Part shown: positions 42,264-46,318 of the stretch, piece by piece
Numbering within the stretch: the stretch's first letter is position 1
Layout: the number at the start of each line of letters is the position of its first letter
Source: Bacilli bacterium
Lineage (GTDB): Bacteria; Bacillota_I; Bacilli_A; RF39; UBA660
DNA: 46,318 nt
Direction of reading: 5' to 3'
NCBI GenBank assembly: GCA_016297695.1
Contig: JAEDGC010000008.1
Location: forward strand, 1-46,318
Translations under genes and position numbers: made by a program
The notes under the pieces: generated by a model
Seen by the model: the letters and a program-made list of their open reading frames with translations, nothing else
Database searches by the model: none
Told to the model about the DNA's origin: nothing

Positions 42264-42864
42264 ATTCTGGTTTAATAATTATATGTCTATTAGGTTCTTG
42301 GCCTTCACTAACAGTAGTAACCCCTTTAAAATTAGCTAATTTATTATGAATAATTCTTCTTTCATATGAATTCATATTATCAAGAACAACTTCCATTTTT
42401 GATTTAACAACTTCTTTTGCTGTAAAAATTGCTAACTTTTCTAATTGTTTTATTCTTTTTTCATTATAATTTTCTACATCTAGAAAAATTCTAACTCTTA
42501 AACCATATTCTGTTTTAATTTTTTGTTTTGCAATCATTTCAATTGCTTTCATAGTTTTACCATTTTTTCCAATTAGGATAGAATTATTATTGGAAAACAT
42601 TTTTATATTAAATTGGTCTTCTCTAATACTTGTTTCAAAACTAACTTCAAGGCCCATATTATTAACAAGTTCAGAAATAAATTTTTTAATACTTTCTAAA
42701 ATTTCAGTTTTTGGATATGCATAAACTTTTATAGTTCCAGCTTTAAATAATTTTCCTTTAATATTTTCTTCAGTATAAAGAATTTCTTCTTCTTTTAAAT
42801 TTAAATCATTTAATGCTTTTGTTAAAGCTTCTTCTTTTGTTTTTGCTTCGGTTACTACTTTCAT
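42262..42864 (-). CDS. jag: RNA-binding protein KhpB (Jag)
   Basis: This 200-residue protein has the three Jag domains in order: Jag-N (KVVTEAKTKEEALTKALNDL, about 1-50), a KH domain with SILIGKNGKTMKAIEMIA, and R3H with SYERRIIHNKLANF and the EPNRHI tail. KhpB binds RNA with KhpA and affects cell elongation in streptococci. It follows yidC by 2 nt. Confidence 0.95.
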   Translation of the reverse strand: MKVVTEAKTKEEALTKALNDLNLKEEEILYTEENIKGKLFKAGTIKVYAYPKTEILESIKKFISELVNNMGLEVSFETSIREDQFNIKMFSNNNSILIGKNGKTMKAIEMIAKQKIKTEYGLRVRIFLDVENYNEKRIKQLEKLAIFTAKEVVKSKMEVVLDNMNSYERRIIHNKLANFKGVTTVSEGQEPNRHIIIKPE

Positions 42865-42866
42865 AC

Positions 42867-43865
42867 TTATTTTCCTCTTTTCTTATTACTTTTATTTGGT
42901 TTTATTATTTTATCTTTGCTATCTTCAATTTCTATAAATTTTTTTAATATTTTATTTTGTAAAATAATAAATCCATTAGTTACTATCCAATATAAAGCAA
43001 TGGCTGTTGGAAGACTAAATGATGCAAACGAAATCATTACTATCATTATAGTCATAGTCATTTTCATTTGTTTTTCAGCTTCATTATTTCCACCAGTTTG
43101 TTTCATTGTATCTTTAAATGAATAATAAGTTGTTAATATAATAAGAGCTATCAATATTATATAACCATATTGATGATTACTAAATCCTTTAAGTGGTGTC
43201 ATACCTAATTTTAATCCTAAAAAGGAATCTTCAAAAATAGCTGGTACGCGATTAATTGCTTGTAAGAATCCAAAGAATAATGGTAATTGTATAAAAGCAA
43301 GAAGACATGATCCAAAAGGACTAATATTATATTTTTTATATATCATCATCATTTCTTGACTTTTTGCCATCATTGATTCATTATCAGTTTTATTTGCATA
43401 TTTTTTTTCTAAACGTTGTAACTCTGGATTAGCTTTTTTCATATTTTCTGATTGTCTTAATGTTTTTTTACTAAATGGTAATAAAACTAATCTTATTAGT
43501 AATCCAATTAACATTACAGATACACCATAATTTTTAACTATTTTACCAAGTTTTAAAATTAAAAATGCTAAAGGTTTAACAAATAAAGCATTCCATAAAC
43601 CTTGATATTTACCAGAATTAATTTTAAAATCATCACATTTTGGTAAATCTTTTAATGATACTTCTAATTGATCATCATATTTTTCATATAATTCATATAG
43701 TTCTTTTTCTTCAGGTTTACATAAAATATTTTTTTGTAAATTTTGTCCAGTAGATTCATAAGTAACTATTGTTTTTTTATCTTTTTTAACATAACTACTA
43801 CTTCCACAACCTGTTGATAATAAAAGTATACAAACTATTATTATACTAAATATTTTCTTTTTCAT
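42867..43865 (-). CDS. yidC: Membrane protein insertase YidC/Oxa1 (SpoIIIJ type)
   Basis: This 332-residue lipoprotein has a signal peptide with lipobox LSTGC (Cys20) and a loop of about 80 residues. The five-helix YidC core follows, including the conserved Arg in VSVMLIGLLIRLVLLPF, the cytoplasmic coiled hairpin, and SFASFSLPTAIALYWIVTNG. The basic tail is typical of Gram-positive YidC. It inserts membrane proteins with or without Sec. The ATG overlaps the rnpA stop (ATGA). In Bacillus the paralogue at this place (SpoIIIJ) is also needed for sporulation. Confidence 0.96.
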   Translation of the reverse strand: MKKKIFSIIIVCILLLSTGCGSSSYVKKDKKTIVTYESTGQNLQKNILCKPEEKELYELYEKYDDQLEVSLKDLPKCDDFKINSGKYQGLWNALFVKPLAFLILKLGKIVKNYGVSVMLIGLLIRLVLLPFSKKTLRQSENMKKANPELQRLEKKYANKTDNESMMAKSQEMMMIYKKYNISPFGSCLLAFIQLPLFFGFLQAINRVPAIFEDSFLGLKLGMTPLKGFSNHQYGYIILIALIILTTYYSFKDTMKQTGGNNEAEKQMKMTMTIMIVMISFASFSLPTAIALYWIVTNGFIILQNKILKKFIEIEDSKDKIIKPNKSNKKRGK

Positions 43866-44188
43866 ATTTTCTCCTTTATAAGTGTACTCAAACTATCATT
43901 TAACTCGTTGTAAGTTAAATCTAAACACTTTCTCTTAATAATTATAATATAATCATTGTCTTTTTTAAATAGTAATTTGTTATTATCAACAATGTTTCTA
44001 ATAATTCTTTTATATTTATTTCTTATTACGGCATTACCTATTTTTTTTCCAACAGCAATTCCAAATTTAGGATATTCTTGCGAATGTTTTAAATAATATA
44101 TTACAAATACTTTATTGCTTATACTTTTTCCATTATTAATAATATTATCAAATTCATAATGTTCTTTAACTATTTCAAATTTTTTCAT
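43862..44188 (-). CDS. rnpA: Ribonuclease P protein component
   Basis: This 108-residue basic protein has the RnpA pattern FGIAVGKKIGNAVIRNKYKRIIRNIV, here with Asn and Tyr in place of some usual Arg residues. It assists the RNase P RNA in 5' maturation of pre-tRNA. It follows rpmH across a hairpin that may attenuate transcription, and overlaps yidC by 4 nt. Confidence 0.95.
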   Translation of the reverse strand: MKKFEIVKEHYEFDNIINNGKSISNKVFVIYYLKHSQEYPKFGIAVGKKIGNAVIRNKYKRIIRNIVDNNKLLFKKDNDYIIIIKRKCLDLTYNELNDSLSTLIKEKI

Positions 44189-44205
44189 AATATTCCCTTT
44201 TTTTA

Positions 44206-44231
44206 CAAAAAAATCACATAATTGTATGTGA
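44206..44231 (-). terminator. Terminator or attenuator between rpmH and rnpA
   Basis: Minus-strand TCACATA and TATGTGA arms (44214-44231) with a 4-nt loop are followed by seven T residues. It lies in the 45-nt gap, so it probably lowers rnpA-yidC-jag expression relative to rpmH. Confidence 0.75.
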
Positions 44232-44232
44232 C

Positions 44233-44355
44233 CTACTTACATAAAACTTTACGACCTTTTTTTCTTCTATTTTTTAAAATATTACTTTCTTTACGTGCAA
44301 AAAATCCATGTTTTTTAGCTTTTTTTCTTTTATTTGGTTGAAATGTTCTTTTCAT
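44233..44355 (-). CDS. rpmH: 50S ribosomal protein bL34 (short)
   Basis: This 40-residue basic protein begins MKRTFQPNKRKKAKKHGF and ends RRKKGRKVLCK, clearly L34. Compared with the usual 44-residue Bacillus form, four residues are missing from the middle (between the ARK segment and the second basic helix). A GGAGGG ribosome binding site lies before the ATG at 44355. It heads the rpmH-rnpA-yidC-jag operon, with a good promoter and divergent ssrA. Confidence 0.95.
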   Translation of the reverse strand: MKRTFQPNKRKKAKKHGFFARKESNILKNRRKKGRKVLCK

Positions 44356-44387
44356 AAAGTTTGCCCTCCAATCTAAATTGCACCGTT

Positions 44388-44417
44388 ATTATACTAATAA
44401 AATACATTTAAAGTCAA
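44388..44417 (-). promoter_or_regulatory. rpmH promoter
   Basis: TTGACT (44412-44417), an 18-nt spacer and TATAAT (44388-44393) lie on the minus strand, about 33 nt before the rpmH ATG. It is divergent from the ssrA promoter. Confidence 0.75.
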
Positions 44418-44448
44418 GGAATATCTATCTTTTTTTAGAAAAATGTGC

Positions 44449-44454
44449 TAATAT
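44449..44454 (+). promoter_or_regulatory. Extended -10 of ssrA
   Basis: TGCTAATAT lies on the plus strand, 8 nt before the tmRNA 5' end at 44463. The -35 region has no good match. Confidence 0.45.
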
Positions 44455-44462
44455 TTATTCAC

Positions 44463-44818
44463 GGGGTAGTTTATGGTTTTCGACATGTATTACTAAATAT
44501 GATTGCAAGTAGTAGGCATACTTTAAATGCACAATTAAAATTAAATGACAAAGCTGATTATAGCTTTGCTCCAGCATTTGCTTAATAGTTAGCAAGGAGC
44601 ACTTCATTTATTCTCTCTTATAGGAATAAATTGAAGTTCATAGATATAAGATATATTAATTTAATTGTTTAGGTTAAATTAATGAATATTTGCTAAACTC
44701 GTTATGTTATAGGTACGTAATAGCCAGTAACATAATTAAATAATAAATCTTACTAAACTTGTAGACGTTGTATGATAGGATACTATGGACAGGGGTTCGA
44801 CTCCCCTCTACTCCACCA
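44463..44818 (+). ncRNA. ssrA: Transfer-messenger RNA
   Basis: The 356-nt RNA has a tRNA-like end. The 5' GGGGTAG pairs with CTACTCC before the 3' ACCA, and the T-arm GGACAGGGGTTCGACTCCCC is intact; the 5' region has TTTTCGACA as in other tmRNAs. The tag reading frame ends ADYSFAPAFA followed by tandem stops TAA TAG (44583-44588). The resume codon is not certain; the same frame is open upstream to near 44507. The ending FA instead of the usual AA resembles Mycoplasma tags. It rescues stalled ribosomes with SmpB, which is not in this window. Confidence 0.93.
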
Positions 44819-44831
44819 TTAAGGTTAAAAC

Positions 44832-44861
44832 ACGTACATTTATATTAGTTGTACGTTTTTA
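44832..44861 (+). terminator. ssrA terminator
   Basis: ACGTACA and TGTACGT arms (44832-44856) with an 11-nt loop are followed by TTTTTAT, 13 nt after the mature tmRNA 3' end. Confidence 0.8.
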
Positions 44862-45004
44862 TATAATTAAATAAGTTAAAAATATTTTATATTTATGTTT
44901 TTTCTTATTCATTTTAAAAACTGAAAAATAATATAAAAAATAAGAGAATTTTTGATAACCTAATTATAGGTTTTTGTTATATAAAATTTTGAGGGAGTTT
45001 GTTT

Positions 45005-46081
45005 ATGAATAATAATGAAGATAAAAATATTATTGAAAAAATTAAAAGAATTATGTTAAGTAACCCTATATTATATGTTTTTACAAAAGAATATAAAACT
45101 GAAACTGAATATATCGAGTTTATGAAACAACGTATAGATAGTTTTAAATTATTGCCAGGTTCCGAAACTGAAGATGAAATAATGGAAAGATTAATTAATA
45201 TGTCAAAAGTTGAGTCTAGCATTAATTATAACTTATTATTGTCGCAACGAAAAAATATGTTAAAAAAAGAAATTGATAGAATTGATTCAGAATTAGAATT
45301 CCAACAAGATGTTTGTGATCATATCAAAGTATGTATTGGTTGGGATGGACCATTTCTTTATAGAGACACAAGTATTTGTAAATGTTTGCTCTGTGGAAAA
45401 AATGAACCTGATTCAAGATATCCATTAATTGAAGCATATGATTACAAAAAAGAAATTTATTGTCATGGAGAACTTTCTTCTTATAGAGAAAATAGATTTA
45501 TTGAATTACAAAATTTAGCTATAAATATTTTAAATAGAAAACCAGGTTTATCCATAACACAATTAGTTGAAATAATGAGTGATATAGTTAAAAATCCAGT
45601 AGCTTCTAAATATCAAGATTTAGCAATTGCTTGCTATAATAATCCTGAAATTCAATTAAATATTAATAAACCAGCAGTTCAAGTTGAACAAAAACTTATA
45701 AAAAAGAAGGTTCAAACCAAAGATATAATGATAAACTTAATAAAGTATAATCGTAATGATAGATTAACTACTTCTGAATATTTAGATTTAATAAAAATTA
45801 TTTATAAGGAACTTAAAGAAAACCAATTGTTGGATAAGTATGACATTGTCTTTGATGTAGATGTCGAATCATTAAAAAGAGTTGCAGAATATAATTCAGA
45901 CATATTTATTGATGAAATTAGGTATTCTGATGAAATTCGTATAAGAGTACCAGAAATGTTAGATGATTATTACGAAAAATACTTTATTGATGAAACTATA
46001 GATGGAATTGTTAAAAATTATTGTGAAACAACAAAGAAAAAAGAAAAACAAGGACCAATACTAGAGAAAATAAGAAAGTAG
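45005..46081 (+). CDS. Protein of unknown function downstream of ssrA
   Basis: This 358-residue acidic, soluble protein contains a possible zinc site: Cys104-x-His106 and Cys110, then Cys125, and Cys127-x2-Cys130 (CKCLLCGK). A helical stretch (about 60-100, coiled-coil-like) comes before it and a helical C-terminal half after it. No family is recognised. The ATG at 45005 has GGGAG 7 nt upstream; an in-frame TTG two codons earlier is inside the spacer. It is the only protein gene on the plus strand and lies next to ssrA, a common integration target. No integrase or repeat of the ssrA 3' end is visible, so transfer is unproven. Confidence 0.7.
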   Translation: MNNNEDKNIIEKIKRIMLSNPILYVFTKEYKTETEYIEFMKQRIDSFKLLPGSETEDEIMERLINMSKVESSINYNLLLSQRKNMLKKEIDRIDSELEFQQDVCDHIKVCIGWDGPFLYRDTSICKCLLCGKNEPDSRYPLIEAYDYKKEIYCHGELSSYRENRFIELQNLAINILNRKPGLSITQLVEIMSDIVKNPVASKYQDLAIACYNNPEIQLNINKPAVQVEQKLIKKKVQTKDIMINLIKYNRNDRLTTSEYLDLIKIIYKELKENQLLDKYDIVFDVDVESLKRVAEYNSDIFIDEIRYSDEIRIRVPEMLDDYYEKYFIDETIDGIVKNYCETTKKKEKQGPILEKIRK

Positions 46082-46167
46082 TAAAATACTTTTTTTATAT
46101 AGTTAATGTGTATAATACAATTAGTTAGTAAGCTAGAATCTTCAAAAATATTCGATTTAATATAAAT

Positions 46168-46193
46168 AATCATTCTGAATAAGAATGATTTTC
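46168..46193 (+). terminator. Terminator after the unknown plus-strand gene
   Basis: AATCATTC and GAATGATT arms (46168-46190) with a 7-nt loop are followed by TTC. The T tract is weak. The opposite strand also has no strong T run. Confidence 0.5.
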
Positions 46194-46225
46194 ATATATA
46201 TATATCATATATATCATATATATCA
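46191..46225. repeat. AT-rich tandem repeat
   Basis: Imperfect tandem copies of a 9-bp ATATATCAT unit follow the hairpin. This looks like simple low-complexity sequence. The remaining window end (46226-46318) has no gene I can support. Confidence 0.5.
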
Positions 46226-46318
46226 AAGTGCCTAGGTAATTAAATATTTTGTTAAAGTATAATTGAATATTAGTCAATGATGTGAAACAAAAAATATGTA
46301 AAAATAACTTAGTTTTAA

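Noticed and set aside
77..44355. Mycoplasma-type code with UGA as Trp
   Set aside because: UGA clearly ends genes such as the response regulator and trmN6, and Trp codons are TGG.
44449..44462. TTATTCACG near 44.455 kb as a DnaA box marking a second origin
   Set aside because: It has two mismatches to TTATCCACA and stands alone, and it overlaps the ssrA promoter.
44957..44972. Hairpin AACCTA-ATTA-TAGGTT before the plus-strand unknown gene as a terminator
   Set aside because: The stem is short, the T tract is broken, and it lies in the likely promoter region of the gene; it may be an operator but there is no support.
46191..46225. Short tandem repeat as a CRISPR array
   Set aside because: Units are 9 bp of pure AT-type simple sequence with no spacers and no cas genes nearby.
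44811..46318. Integrated element with attL/attR at ssrA
   Set aside because: No second copy of the ssrA 3' end and no integrase are in the window, so an element cannot be claimed; it is kept only as a question.

Overview
The window is about 46 kb of very AT-rich DNA (G+C clearly below 30% by eye) from the replication-origin region of a low-GC bacterium of the Firmicutes/Bacilli type. UGA is a stop codon here (for example at the response regulator/histidine kinase and trmN6/pth junctions) and Trp is read from TGG, so the standard bacterial code applies. Gene content and order follow the Bacillus subtilis origin region but in compacted form. Seven sporulation-type genes (spoIID, spoIIQ, yabP, yabQ, bofA, yabG, spoVT) indicate an endospore former or a recent descendant of one. 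The base composition and a tmRNA tag ending in ...FAPAFA recall Mollicutes relatives. My best guess is an uncultured gut-type lineage of Bacilli near the Erysipelotrichia/Tenericutes; that placement is inference.

All genes from 44.4 kb down to the left edge are on the minus strand, so they read from right to left. They are: rpmH-rnpA-yidC-jag (44.4-42.3 kb); mnmE, mnmG-rsmG, a Noc-type ParB gene and an SDR gene (42.2-35.8 kb); DnaA boxes, dnaA, DnaA boxes, dnaN, a comK-family gene, recF-gyrB-gyrA (35.8-26.8 kb); three parS sites and the SRP RNA (26.7-26.4 kb); tadA-dnaX-ybaB-recR-bofA-holB-yaaT-trmN6-pth-mfd-spoVT (26.4-16.6 kb); a Met T-box with metG, tatD, a 3D-domain gene, rsmA, yabG, veg, spoVG (16.6-11.2 kb); yabP-yabQ-divIC, two decayed EcfA-like ATPases, truA, rplM-rpsI (11.2-7.2 kb); a membrane protein of unknown function, rpmE, an ATP-grasp gene, rpiB, a DUF1146 gene (7.1-4.3 kb); spoIID-spoIIQ-unknown ORF (4.3-2.1 kb); and a LytTR/GHKL two-component system (2.1-0.08 kb). 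On the plus strand there are only ssrA (tmRNA) at 44.46-44.82 kb and one unrecognised protein gene after it.

Functionally the window joins replication initiation (DnaA, DnaN, RecF, gyrase, DnaX, HolB), chromosome organisation (parS sites, a Noc-like protein and matching Noc-type palindromes), translation and tRNA modification (MnmE/MnmG, TadA, TruA, TrmN6, Pth, MetG, L34, L31, L13, S9, tmRNA, SRP RNA), and sporulation control.

The points most worth following up are: the rpmH-to-noc block running in the same direction as dnaA; a Noc-type DNA reader without an adjacent soj/spo0J, with a perfect Noc-type palindrome inside dnaX; an EcfA1/EcfA2 relic pair whose ATPase motifs are lost in a complementary way with no ecfT; a comK-family gene where the S4-domain gene rlbA (yaaA) usually lies; and single genes without recognisable families beside spoIIQ, between rpsI and rpmE, and downstream of ssrA. 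I did not find a clearly new multi-gene defence or metabolic system.
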